From Candidatus Eisenbacteria bacterium (GTDB lineage Bacteria > Eisenbacteria > RBG-16-71-46 > JASEGR01): DNA of 36,688 bases. Below the pieces are notes generated by a model. The model did not search any database. It had not been told where the DNA came from and saw only the letters and a list, made by a program, of their open reading frames with translations. The DNA lies in assembly GCA_030017955.1 (NCBI GenBank), contig JASEGR010000025.1, positions 1 through 36,688 on the forward strand, read 5' to 3'. Shown piece after piece: positions 27,499-36,019 of the stretch; positions within the stretch are counted from its first letter, which is position 1, and every line of letters begins with the position of its first letter. Position numbers and translations under genes: made by a program.

Positions 27499-28641
27499 AT
27501 GGCTGGTCGTCACCTGTTTACTTCTGAGTCAGTGACCGAGGGGCATCCGGACAAAGTAGCGGATCAGATCTCTGACGGAATACTTGATGCGGTAATGGAA
27601 AAGGATCCGACGGGAAGGGTTGCCTGCGAGGTACTTGTGACCACTGGGCTGGCCTTTGTCTCCGCAGAAATGGGGACAGACTGCTACGTGGAAATTCCGA
27701 AAATCGTGAGGGAAATCATAAGGGAGATCGGATACACGGATGCATCATATGGATTCGACTATGAAACCTGCGCAGTGATCACATCAATTGATGACCAGTC
27801 GCAGGACATAGCACTCGGCGTTGACAAGGCAGGTGCCGGCGACCAGGGAATGATGTTCGGTTACGCGACCAGAGAGACCGAGGAGTTTATGCCTCTTCCG
27901 ATAGTCCTTGCCCACAAGATAGTAAGGAGGCTCTCCGAACTGCGAAAGACCGGCGTGCTCCCTTATCTGAGACCTGACGGAAAGTCTCAGGTAACGGTGG
28001 AATACGAGGACGGAAAACCGGTCAGGGTGCCGACCGTGGTCGTCTCCACTCAGCATCACCAGGACGTGACTCACGAGAAAATCTACAAGGATGTCGTAGA
28101 AAAGGTTGTCACCCCGATCATTCCACCTCATCTGGGCAGCCCCAAAGACATAAGCTACCACGTGAATCCAACCGGGAGATTCGTTGAAGGCGGCCCAAAG
28201 GCCGACACCGGAGTCACAGGACGCAAGATAATTGTTGACACCTACGGAGGCGTCGGAAGCCATGGAGGAGGGTGTTTTTCAGGGAAGGATCCTACCAAAG
28301 TGGACAGGTCGGCGTCATATCAGGCGAGGCATATCGCCAAAAACATTGTTGGAGCCGGCCTTGCCGACAAGTGTGAAATCCAGCTCGCATATGCCATCGG
28401 CGAGCCCAATCCCGTGTCGATAATGGTTGACAGCTTCGGAACCGGAAAAGTTCCCGATGAGGTCATGGTCGGCATCGTGGAGAAGAATTTTCAACTTACG
28501 CCTCTCGGCATCATTGAGGAATTGAAACTAAGAAGGCCGATCTACAGAAAGACCGCCGTCTATGGACACTTCGGGAGGCAGGAGGAGGGCTTCACCTGGG
28601 AGCTTCTCGACAAAGTTGCTGAACTGATGAGGTCTGTCTAG
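27499..28641 (+). CDS. metK: S-adenosylmethionine synthetase
   Basis: MetK makes S-adenosylmethionine from methionine and ATP. The 380-aa sequence has [31 protein letters not shown] (about residues 112-123) and the P-loop-like [16 protein letters not shown] (Gly256-Gly258, Cys259, Lys263). The Cys replaces the usual Ala, a change seen in some family members. ATG 27499 follows GAGGGAGG. No SAM riboswitch is possible in the 17-base gap upstream. ahcY comes next, so synthesis of SAM and removal of its by-product are linked. Confidence 0.97.
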   Translation: MAGRHLFTSESVTEGHPDKVADQISDGILDAVMEKDPTGRVACEVLVTTGLAFVSAEMGTDCYVEIPKIVREIIREIGYTDASYGFDYETCAVITSIDDQSQDIALGVDKAGAGDQGMMFGYATRETEEFMPLPIVLAHKIVRRLSELRKTGVLPYLRPDGKSQVTVEYEDGKPVRVPTVVVSTQHHQDVTHEKIYKDVVEKVVTPIIPPHLGSPKDISYHVNPTGRFVEGGPKADTGVTGRKIIVDTYGGVGSHGGGCFSGKDPTKVDRSASYQARHIAKNIVGAGLADKCEIQLAYAIGEPNPVSIMVDSFGTGKVPDEVMVGIVEKNFQLTPLGIIEELKLRRPIYRKTAVYGHFGRQEEGFTWELLDKVAELMRSV

Positions 28642-28679
28642 TTCTTGATTCGCATAGCGGTAGCGGGAAAGGAGAAGAG

Positions 28680-29945
28680 ATGAGGGATACGGCTTCAGAG
28701 GTTAAAGATCTTTCGCTTAGCACGAGCGGAAAGTTGAAGATTGAATGGGCATCAAGAAACATGAAAGTGCTCGACCTAATAAGCGAGAGATTTGAGAGAG
28801 AGAAACCACTTGAGAACGTTGTGATTGGTGCATGCCTCCATGTCACAAGTGAAACCGCAAATCTCATGGCTGCGTTGGTGCGTGGAGGCGCAAAGGTTTC
28901 CCTCTGCGGGTCCAATCCGCTGAGCACACAGGATGATGTGGCCGCTTCCCTTGCGAGCGATTTCGGTGTGTCGGTCTACGCTATCAAAGGCGAGGACAAC
29001 AAGACATACTATTCTCACATAGAGAGCGTGCTTGGGCAGGAGCCGGATGTGACGATGGACGATGGCGCCGACTTGGTATCGATGCTCCACTCGGAGAAAA
29101 AAGGGCTGATCAAGAAAATAATCGGTGGAACGGAGGAGACTTCAACCGGAGTCTTGAGACTGAGAAGTATGGAATCCAAAGGCGTGCTTGCCTACCCGAT
29201 CATTGCGGTGAACGACGCAGACACAAAGCATCTTTTCGATAACCGGTACGGCACCGGACAAAGCACCATAGACGGAATCTTGAGATGCACAAACATGCTT
29301 TATGCCGGTTCGACATTTGTGGTGTGCGGATATGGCTGGTGCGGCAGGGGAGTGGCGATCAGGGCAAAGGGAATGGGGGCTAAGGTGATTGTGTGCGAAG
29401 TTGATCCTCTGCGCGCCCTAGAAGCCCTGATGGACGGTTACGAAGTAACGTCTATGAGTGATGCGGCTCAAAAGGGAGACGTGTTTGTCACTGTTACCGG
29501 CAATGTGAACGTTCTCAGGAAAGAGCATTTCGAAAAAATGAAGGACGGCGCGGTGGTGGCGAACTCCGGGCACTTCAACGTCGAGATCGATATCAAGACA
29601 CTTGAGTCTCTCTCCAAAGGCAAACGTACGGTCAGGCCGTTCGTCGAGGAGTATCAGCTTCGCTCGGGCAAGAGGATAAATCTACTCGGCGAAGGGAGAC
29701 TGATCAATCTTGCCGCCGCTGAGGGACATCCGGCAACCGTAATGGACATGAGTTTCGCCAACCAGGCACTCTCTGTTGAGTATTTGATCAAAAATGGAAA
29801 GGGTCTCGGGAGCAAGGTGTACAAAGTCCCGCCTGAAATTGACAAAGAGGTGGCAAGGCTGAAACTCAAGTCGCTTGGCATAGCCATCGACGAGCTTACC
29901 GAAGAGCAAAAGAACTATCTTTCCGCCTGGGAGCTTGGGACCTAG
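28680..29945 (+). CDS. ahcY: S-adenosylhomocysteinase
   Basis: This NAD-dependent enzyme hydrolyses S-adenosylhomocysteine to adenosine and homocysteine. The 421-aa sequence shows SNPLSTQDDVAASL, GGTEETSTGVLRL, the NAD-binding GYGWCGRG at 217-224 and VTGNVNVL. It is the shorter bacterial/archaeal form, lacking the loop found in many plant and proteobacterial enzymes. ATG 28680 follows AAAGGAG. Its TAG stop (29943-29945) is inside the CTAG that borders repeat copy 2. Confidence 0.96.
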   Translation: MRDTASEVKDLSLSTSGKLKIEWASRNMKVLDLISERFEREKPLENVVIGACLHVTSETANLMAALVRGGAKVSLCGSNPLSTQDDVAASLASDFGVSVYAIKGEDNKTYYSHIESVLGQEPDVTMDDGADLVSMLHSEKKGLIKKIIGGTEETSTGVLRLRSMESKGVLAYPIIAVNDADTKHLFDNRYGTGQSTIDGILRCTNMLYAGSTFVVCGYGWCGRGVAIRAKGMGAKVIVCEVDPLRALEALMDGYEVTSMSDAAQKGDVFVTVTGNVNVLRKEHFEKMKDGAVVANSGHFNVEIDIKTLESLSKGKRTVRPFVEEYQLRSGKRINLLGEGRLINLAAAEGHPATVMDMSFANQALSVEYLIKNGKGLGSKVYKVPPEIDKEVARLKLKSLGIAIDELTEEQKNYLSAWELGT

Positions 29946-30165
29946 TGTGCCGTCCCAGAAATAGCTTTACTAAAGGCAGGGTGTTTGATAAGGCACACTG
30001 CCAGGGGGTATGAGGGGGTCGTGGCCGACCCCCTTAAGGGGTGACAGCGTAGGGATGCGACGAGTAGGAGCATCCTGAAGCGTCAGAGGGGCGAGAAGCC
30101 CCTATGAAAGTGTCGTGTCCGGGGGGCAAAGACATGGACAAGGAACTTACAGGACACGACACTAG
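29942..30165 (+). repeat. Dispersed structured repeat, copy 2 (ahcY-ftsK), flanked by CTAG
   Basis: This complete copy lies between CTAG at 29942-29945 and CTAG at 30162-30165. Pairings: AGTGTGCC 29944-29951 with GGCACACT 29992-29999; GGGGGTCG 30014-30021 with CGACCCCC 30026-30033; GGGATGC 30052-30058 with GCATCCT 30070-30076; AGGGGC 30087-30092 with GCCCCT 30098-30103; a perfect 12-base pair stem AGTGTCGTGTCC 30109-30120 with GGACACGACACT 30152-30163. It matches copy 1 closely over the first 100 bases, then mainly in structure. Its left end supplies the ahcY stop and its right end touches the ftsK ribosome binding site. Confidence 0.88.
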
Positions 30166-30174
30166 GGAGATCTT

Positions 30175-32385
30175 GTGCCTATCCTGAGCAACATGACCCT
30201 GAGGACAAAGAATAGGATTCTTGGGGTCCTTCTTGTTTCTCTTGCCCTTCTCACCGCACTGAGCCTTGCCAGCTTCAATCCTCAGGACCTCGGCAGGGAA
30301 AGAGGGGAGTCCCCGGGCAACTGGGGCGGAATAGTCGGTGCGCTCTTTTCCAGCTGGAGTTTCAAGTTCTTTGGGATCCCCCTCGCGGCACTCATTCCGG
30401 TTTTTCTTTTCCTCTGGGGCGTGAACAGGGTGCGGAGTGCCTCCCCGGGAGGCCTGGCATTCAAGAACGGCATTACCGTCGCCGGTTTCCTGATAGTCTC
30501 GTCGATTGCGGGAATATCCCAGAGGCTCAAGTCTGTTTCCGGCGACCTCGGCGCCTCTCTCGGCGGTTCTCTGGCTTCCCTGTTCGGAACTGCCGGTGCC
30601 TATGTCGTTCTGGCCGGCCTCTTGTTTGTCGTTCTACTTGCTGTGAGTGAATCCGCCCTTGGAAAGGCGTACGGCCTGCTCGGCTGGCTCCTGCGTGTGC
30701 CTGCCGCGAGGATCTCTCTCGCGATTCGGGAGTTCCTCGAGAAAAGGAGAGAGAAGAACAGGAAGCCCAAAGTGGTGAAGCGAGACGCTGTCGCGGCGGA
30801 CGGGCTTACCTCAGGTGAGTCAGGGAAGCTCCGTGCGGCAAGGCAAGAGAAGACTCCTCCCAGGATAGTTTCACACAAGGTGGATGTTCCGCCGAAGGCC
30901 GAACCGGGGCCGGTGAGGGTTGAGATTGAGAAGGCAGCGACTCCGGCTGAGAGCAGGGAGCAAAAGGAATTTCAGCTCCCACCGGTTTCTCTTCTTGACG
31001 AAATCCCTGCTTCTCAGGGATCTATCTCTGAGGGAGAGCTCATTGAGAGCTCGAAGATCCTTGAAGGGAAGCTTTCCGATTTTGGCGTGAACGGGAAGGT
31101 GACGGAGGTTCACCCGGGACCGGTGATTACGACATTTGAGTTTGAACCTGCGTCCGGGATCAAGGTAAACCAGGTCGTCAATCTCTCGGATGACCTCGCC
31201 CTGGCCCTGAAGGCCGAGAGAATCAGAATAGTTGCACCTATCCCCGGGAAGGGCACCATCGGTATCGAGATTCCGAACAAGGCGCCCTCACGTGTCTCTT
31301 TGAGAGAGACGCTCTCAGCCGAAGGTTACAGAAACTCACGGGGAAAGCTCTTGATCTCCCTCGGCAAGGACGTTTCCGGTGAGTGCTTTTATGCCGACCT
31401 GGAGAAAATGCCTCATCTCCTGATAGCCGGCGCAACCGGATCCGGGAAAAGTGTGTGCATAAATACGATAATCATGAGTTTTCTTTTCAGGCTCACGCCT
31501 CCGCAGCTAAGACTTCTCCTCATAGATCCAAAGATGCTTGAGCTGACGGCATACAACGGCATACCTCATCTGCTCATGCCGGTCGTGACCGATCCCCGGC
31601 AGACGTCGAGGGCGTTAAGATGGCTTGTTGGCGAGATGGAAAGAAGATACAAACTCCTTGCTCACATGGGTGTCAGAAATATCGAGAACTACAATGAGAG
31701 TGTGTCTGACTCCGAAGGAGAGGGTAAGCTTCCGTACATAGTTTCGATTATTGATGAGCTGGCAGATTTGATGCTGGTTCTTCCGATGGAGATTGAGGAG
31801 CCAGTCGGCCGGCTTGCCCAGATGTCGAGGGCGGTCGGGATTCACCTGATCGTCGCGACTCAGAGGCCGTCAGTTGATGTCATTACCGGCGTAATAAAGG
31901 CGAATTTCCCGTCCAGAATAGCATTCCAGGTTGCGAGCAAGACGGATTCCAGAACAATCCTTGACATGAATGGCGGTGAGACACTCCTCGGCTCCGGGGA
32001 CATGCTCTTCCTGCCGGCGGGCAAGGCAGAGCCGTACAGGGTGCACGGTTCCTTCGTCTCGGAGAAGGAGACTCAGAAGGTTGTGGAGTTTCTCAAGCAG
32101 CAGGGTGGGCCCGCGGATACGAAGGAGCTGACCGAAGCGGTCGCCGTGGATGACGGGGAATCCCTTGGAGACGATGAGCTTTTTCAGGAAGCGCTTAAAC
32201 TTGTGGTTTTCCATCAGCAGGGATCGATTTCGCTTCTTCAGAGAAGGCTGAAGGTCGGCTACTCGAGAGCAGCGAGGCTCATGGACATGCTCGAGGAAGC
32301 AGGAATCGTAGGACCTTTTGAAGGCAGCAAAGCAAGAGAGGTTCTCGTCAGCGAGGATTATCTGAAGGAGAAGAATCTCACCTAA
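30175..32385 (+). CDS. ftsK: DNA translocase FtsK/SpoIIIE
   Basis: FtsK couples division to chromosome segregation by pumping DNA at the septum and activating XerCD at dif. The 736-aa protein has an N-terminal membrane region (about residues 15-175 with four hydrophobic segments), a short linker, an alpha domain, the RecA-like motor with Walker A GATGSGKS (Lys425) and Walker B IVSIIDELADLMLV, and a C-terminal winged-helix gamma domain (from about 665). The linker is much shorter than in E. coli. GTG 30175 is preceded by GGGAGA; ATG 30193 is an alternative. Confidence 0.95.
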   Translation: MPILSNMTLRTKNRILGVLLVSLALLTALSLASFNPQDLGRERGESPGNWGGIVGALFSSWSFKFFGIPLAALIPVFLFLWGVNRVRSASPGGLAFKNGITVAGFLIVSSIAGISQRLKSVSGDLGASLGGSLASLFGTAGAYVVLAGLLFVVLLAVSESALGKAYGLLGWLLRVPAARISLAIREFLEKRREKNRKPKVVKRDAVAADGLTSGESGKLRAARQEKTPPRIVSHKVDVPPKAEPGPVRVEIEKAATPAESREQKEFQLPPVSLLDEIPASQGSISEGELIESSKILEGKLSDFGVNGKVTEVHPGPVITTFEFEPASGIKVNQVVNLSDDLALALKAERIRIVAPIPGKGTIGIEIPNKAPSRVSLRETLSAEGYRNSRGKLLISLGKDVSGECFYADLEKMPHLLIAGATGSGKSVCINTIIMSFLFRLTPPQLRLLLIDPKMLELTAYNGIPHLLMPVVTDPRQTSRALRWLVGEMERRYKLLAHMGVRNIENYNESVSDSEGEGKLPYIVSIIDELADLMLVLPMEIEEPVGRLAQMSRAVGIHLIVATQRPSVDVITGVIKANFPSRIAFQVASKTDSRTILDMNGGETLLGSGDMLFLPAGKAEPYRVHGSFVSEKETQKVVEFLKQQGGPADTKELTEAVAVDDGESLGDDELFQEALKLVVFHQQGSISLLQRRLKVGYSRAARLMDMLEEAGIVGPFEGSKAREVLVSEDYLKEKNLT

Positions 32386-32408
32386 ACACCTTTCGGAGAA
32401 AGATTGGC

Positions 32409-32435
32409 ACGTCCCGCAGACCGTGGGCGGGATGT
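32409..32435 (+). promoter_or_regulatory. Strong hairpin between ftsK and lolA
   Basis: ACGTCCCGC (32409-32417) pairs with GCGGGATGT (32427-32435), nine pairs including one G-T, around a nine-base loop. The stem can be extended outward by two G-C pairs with a bulged C. It has no T tract, so it is probably an mRNA-stability or translation element, or a weak terminator. Confidence 0.35.
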
Positions 32436-32448
32436 CCAGGACTAAACG

Positions 32449-33075
32449 ATGAAGCTCCAAGTTCACCCGTTGCGTTCAATCCCGCGCCTGTTTTTCTCGT
32501 TTGTGTTCTCCTTGCTTCTTCCTTCAGGGTGTTTCTGTCTCTCCAGCACCGAGATCGTGGGCAAGGTGCGAAGCACTTATGATGGTCTGAAGACCATCTC
32601 GTTTGCCTTTGTTGAGAAAGATGTATCGTCTGATGGGCGTGAGACGACCGTCTCAAAGGGAAAAGTCGCAGCGATGCTGCCAGGGAAATTCCGGGTTGAG
32701 TTTAGCATTCCGAAAGGTAAGGTTGTCGCTTCCGACGGCGAGAACCTCTTTGTGTCTGTTCCGGGCGAAGAACCTTTCAAGGTCTCCGGAGGAGAGAAAC
32801 TGGGATCCTCGCCTGGGATGTTCTTCGTCGAATTTCTCGAATCCGGAAAGTTTGAGGCTTCGGGCAGCGAGATGATCGGGAAGTTCGGCTGCGTCAAGCT
32901 GCTGGGAAGTGTGGAGGGAGAGGAGGGACCGGTCAGCGTCTCCCTCTGGATTGACAAAAAGCTCTGGGTCGTGAGACAGATTACGGTTGAAGAAGAAACC
33001 GGCACAAAGAAGTTCGTGCTCAGTGACATATCCTTGAATCCAAAGATGGCGCATGAGGTGTTCACGATTCCCTAG
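32449..33075 (+). CDS. lolA: LolA-like outer-membrane lipoprotein carrier
   Basis: LolA carries lipoproteins across the periplasm. The 208-aa protein has a hydrophobic signal region (about residues 13-27) followed by Cys residues, then LolA-style strands: TYDGLKTISFAFVEKDVSSDG, LPGKFRVEFSIPKGKVVASDG and SLWIDKKLWVVRQITVEE. The downstream ftsK-lolA order is seen in many Gram-negative genomes and supports the call. The C terminus AHEVFTIP is typical. Its TAG stop belongs to a CTAGTGTGCCGT string matching the left end of the dispersed repeat. Confidence 0.85.
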   Translation: MKLQVHPLRSIPRLFFSFVFSLLLPSGCFCLSSTEIVGKVRSTYDGLKTISFAFVEKDVSSDGRETTVSKGKVAAMLPGKFRVEFSIPKGKVVASDGENLFVSVPGEEPFKVSGGEKLGSSPGMFFVEFLESGKFEASGSEMIGKFGCVKLLGSVEGEEGPVSVSLWIDKKLWVVRQITVEEETGTKKFVLSDISLNPKMAHEVFTIP

Positions 33076-33086
33076 TGTGCCGTGCG
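33072..33086 (+). repeat. Possible remnant of the dispersed repeat's left end after lolA
   Basis: CTAGTGTGCCGT is identical to the left boundary of copy 2, and here too the TAG is the stop codon of the upstream gene. Similarity ends after about 13 bases; the remaining sequence up to rimO lacks the GGCACACT arm and the G-rich hairpin. It may be a decayed or partial copy, or chance. Confidence 0.4.
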
Positions 33087-33164
33087 GAATCGGAGAAGAG
33101 GGAGGAGCGCAGCTTCCGGACATAGTGTTGGAGCGCGATCAGACACGAGGCGGGAAACCGGCAG

Positions 33165-34502
33165 ATGAGCATGAAGAAGTGTTTTGTTCTTACCTTGGGA
33201 TGTCCAAAGAACGAGATTGACTCGGAGTCGATGTCATCCCTGCTTGTGAAAAAAGGCTTCATTTTGACTGATGACCCGGCCGAAGCCGATTTGGCTGTTG
33301 TGAATACGTGTGCCTTCATAGACCCCGCAAAAGAGGAATCCATAGAAGCAGCGTTTTCTCTTGCCGCCCTGAAGACAAAAGGGAATCTTGAGAAACTGAT
33401 TGTGTGCGGATGTCTTAGTCAGAGATACGGGGAAAGACTTCTCGCCGAGATCAACGGAATTGATGCCGTCATCGGAACGGGATCATGGTCTGAGATTGGC
33501 GATGTGATTGATGACCTTGAGAAAAATCCGAAGGGGATCGTGCGTGTCAAGGATCCAGGCGGAAGCTACGGAGGGGCGCTCAGAGACGAAAAGAACGGAA
33601 GAGTCTCATCCTACCTGAAAGTCTCGGAGGGCTGTGACAACGAATGCTCGTATTGCATGATACCTTCCCTCAGGGGACCGTTTCGAAGCCGGCCAATTGA
33701 TGAGATCCTACAGGAGGCAGGCAAACTTGCCGAGAATGGCGTAAAGGAGATCTCGATAATCTCGAACGACACTGGTTCGTACGGGACGGACCTCTATGGA
33801 GAGCCGGCTCTTCCTGACTTGATGTCCGGCCTCGAAGGAATTGAAGGATTTGAGTGGATCAGACTTCTCTACTTGCACCCGTCAACAGTGACGGAAGAGC
33901 TTCTCGATATGGTTGCCTCTTCCAGAAAAGTGTGCCGGTACCTTGACATGCCGATTCAGCATGTCTCGTCCAGGATACTCAGAAAAATGAAGAGGAGGAT
34001 GGACGCTGACGAGCTCATGTCCCGCCTGGAGGCCGTGAGAAAACGGCTGCCCGGCGCGGCAATCAGGACCTCATTGATAGCCGGATTCCCGGGGGAGAGC
34101 GGTGAAGAGTTCGAAGAACTCCTCTCGTTCGTTGAGAGATTCAGATTCGAGCACCTGGGCGTCTTTTCGTATTCCAGGGAGGAAGGAACCGAGGCCTCAT
34201 TGCTTCCCGGTCAAGTTAGAGACGAGGTGAAGCTGGAAAGAGTCAACAGGCTGATGGAAGTCCAGATGATGATTTCGTCTGAAATAAACGAATCGTACAA
34301 TGGCACAGAGGTCCGCGTTCTTATCGAACAGGAGAACGGAGACTGCTTCCTGGGGAGAATGAGTTCGCAGGCACCGGAGGTTGATGGAGCGGTCAGGGTC
34401 AGGAAAACAATCTCTATGAAACCTGGATTTGCAGATGTTAGAATAACGGGGACGGAAGCTTACGATCTCGAAGGAGAGTTCAGGTGCATCGAAGGCACCT
34501 GA
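33165..34502 (+). CDS. rimO: Ribosomal protein uS12 methylthiotransferase
   Basis: RimO is a radical SAM enzyme with two iron-sulfur clusters that methylthiolates an aspartate of ribosomal protein S12. The 445-aa protein begins with the MTTase domain (LGCPKNEIDSE, the wording that separates RimO from MiaB), has the radical SAM CxxxCxxC at Cys157, Cys161 and Cys164, YLDMPIQHVSSRILRKMKRR, and a C-terminal TRAM domain from about residue 370. ATG 33165 is used; ATG 33171 is equally open and slightly closer to the family start. Confidence 0.94.
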   Translation: MSMKKCFVLTLGCPKNEIDSESMSSLLVKKGFILTDDPAEADLAVVNTCAFIDPAKEESIEAAFSLAALKTKGNLEKLIVCGCLSQRYGERLLAEINGIDAVIGTGSWSEIGDVIDDLEKNPKGIVRVKDPGGSYGGALRDEKNGRVSSYLKVSEGCDNECSYCMIPSLRGPFRSRPIDEILQEAGKLAENGVKEISIISNDTGSYGTDLYGEPALPDLMSGLEGIEGFEWIRLLYLHPSTVTEELLDMVASSRKVCRYLDMPIQHVSSRILRKMKRRMDADELMSRLEAVRKRLPGAAIRTSLIAGFPGESGEEFEELLSFVERFRFEHLGVFSYSREEGTEASLLPGQVRDEVKLERVNRLMEVQMMISSEINESYNGTEVRVLIEQENGDCFLGRMSSQAPEVDGAVRVRKTISMKPGFADVRITGTEAYDLEGEFRCIEGT

Positions 34503-34519
34503 AGAAAGGAGAGAGGTAG

Positions 34520-35209
34520 TTGAGAGAGAAGATATCAGTCGTCAACTGTCTATGGATTTCGGCCCTGGTTTTTCTTCTTTCGCCTTGCCGGATTGCGCTC
34601 TCTTCGCCGCCTACGAACATGGCCATGATGGAAGAACTTGCGGCCAAGGTGGCCGGCAATCTCATTAGTGACATTCCTCTCCCGCGAGGTGCAACCGTCG
34701 AACTGGCCGGTCTTTCAGTGAGTGAAGGAAGTTGGCTTCTTGAAGAAGCGCTTGCGAGCTCATTGAAGAACTCGAAGAAGGATATCTGTGTTACGTTCAG
34801 TCATGGTGACTCGGGCGCCGTCAAAGAGACCGTGCGGGAGGATTCGACCCCACCGAATTCCTCGGATGTCGGATATAGACTGGAGTACAGGATTGCCGAG
34901 ATGAGCCTTGAATATGCCAGGTGCTGGAGGAAATATCTCGTAGCCGGCCTGATGGTTGAGAGAATCGCAAAGGCGAACGTGCATGCCCGGCTTATCCAGA
35001 TGCCATCCGGTGAGCTTGTCTGGACTGGAAGCGATGAGAAGCAGATGAAGGACGTGCTGCCTGCCAGTGCGCTTTCTTCCCTTGAGGGAAAATCGTTTCC
35101 GTTTTCGAAGCCCACTCTCCACAGAAAAGGTATCGGGAGGTTTCTCGAACCGCTGCTCGTGACCGGAATAGTCGTCGGCCTCATCTCCCTTTTCTATTCT
35201 GCCAAGTGA
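34520..35209 (+). CDS. Unknown exported/membrane-anchored protein
   Basis: I do not recognise this 229-aa protein. It starts at TTG 34520 after AAGGAGAGAGG. The N terminus has an export-type signal (ISALVFLLSPCRIALSS), the middle (about 35-200) looks like a soluble alpha/beta domain, and the C terminus ends in a hydrophobic segment (LLVTGIVVGLISLFY). The ALASSLKN and later GELVWTGSD pieces are loosely reminiscent of FlgO/LpoB-like envelope proteins that bind peptides, but this is weak. It is surrounded by rimO and a BamD-like lipoprotein, so an envelope role is plausible. Confidence 0.6.
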   Translation: MREKISVVNCLWISALVFLLSPCRIALSSPPTNMAMMEELAAKVAGNLISDIPLPRGATVELAGLSVSEGSWLLEEALASSLKNSKKDICVTFSHGDSGAVKETVREDSTPPNSSDVGYRLEYRIAEMSLEYARCWRKYLVAGLMVERIAKANVHARLIQMPSGELVWTGSDEKQMKDVLPASALSSLEGKSFPFSKPTLHRKGIGRFLEPLLVTGIVVGLISLFYSAK

Positions 35210-35240
35210 TGAATTTCCCTGGGATTCACCTCTTCCTGTG

Positions 35241-36017
35241 ATGAGAAAACTCGCCACTTTCTTCATGGTGGTCTTGATTGCGGGATGCGCTGCGACAGAG
35301 GCCCCTCTGCTGCGCGATCCGGCCGCCCGTTTGGAAGTGGCAAGAGAGGCATATGATCAGAAGAAATACGATTCTGCTATCGAGCTTCTGAAGCAATTTG
35401 TGTCGGATTTCCCGGGCACATCTCTCACCGGCGAGGCCATCTACTACCTGGGGAGCTCCTATCTCAAGACTAAGGAGTATGCGCTCGGGGTCGCCGAGTT
35501 CGAGAGGCTGGTTCAGGACTTTCCGAAAGGCGAATTCACCGCCCAGGCGGAGTACGAGCTCGGGCTCTGCTACTTCGGCCAATCCAGGCCTGCTCCTTTT
35601 GATCAGGAAATGACCCTTAGGGCGCTTGCTCAGTTTGAACATGCCGAATCAGAGTACGAAGGAACTCCGGCCGCTCTGGAAGCACAGAAAATGGCGGAAG
35701 TGTGCCGATCGAGACTGGCAGAGAAAGAGTACAGGGCGGGTCTGGTCTATCTGAAACTGGGGCATCCGGAGGTTGCAAGGAAGTACTTTGAGAACACTAT
35801 AGTAAGTTTCTCAGATACAGAATGGGCACTTCTCGCGATGTATGAGGAAGGGATTTCGTTCGAAAAGCAAGGACTCTGGAATGAAGCTATCGCTGCCTAC
35901 AACAAGGTCAAAGACGACAATCCGGACAGCCATCTGGGAAGAAAAGCCGACCAACGGATCCTGGCCGTTGAAAAGAAGCTCAAAGAAGGGAAACCCGGAG
36001 AAGCGCTGAACAAATAG
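35241..36017 (+). CDS. BamD-like tetratricopeptide outer-membrane lipoprotein
   Basis: BamD is the essential lipoprotein of the outer-membrane protein assembly machine. The 258-aa protein has a lipobox LIAGC (Cys16) and several TPR-like repeats: REAYDQKKYDSAIELLKQFV, GEAIYYLGSSYLKTKEYALG, KMAEVCRSRLAEKEYRAGLV and GISFEKQGLWNEAIAAYNKV. The length matches BamD (about 245). ATG 35241 is preceded directly by an in-frame GTG. It could instead be a YbgF/CpoB-type coordinator, but the lipobox and length favour BamD. Confidence 0.82.
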   Translation: MRKLATFFMVVLIAGCAATEAPLLRDPAARLEVAREAYDQKKYDSAIELLKQFVSDFPGTSLTGEAIYYLGSSYLKTKEYALGVAEFERLVQDFPKGEFTAQAEYELGLCYFGQSRPAPFDQEMTLRALAQFEHAESEYEGTPAALEAQKMAEVCRSRLAEKEYRAGLVYLKLGHPEVARKYFENTIVSFSDTEWALLAMYEEGISFEKQGLWNEAIAAYNKVKDDNPDSHLGRKADQRILAVEKKLKEGKPGEALNK

Positions 36018-36019
36018 AG

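Noticed and set aside
32405-32420. Sigma-54 -24/-12 promoter before lolA
   Set aside because: TTGGCACG is present, but the GC element is not at the required spacing.
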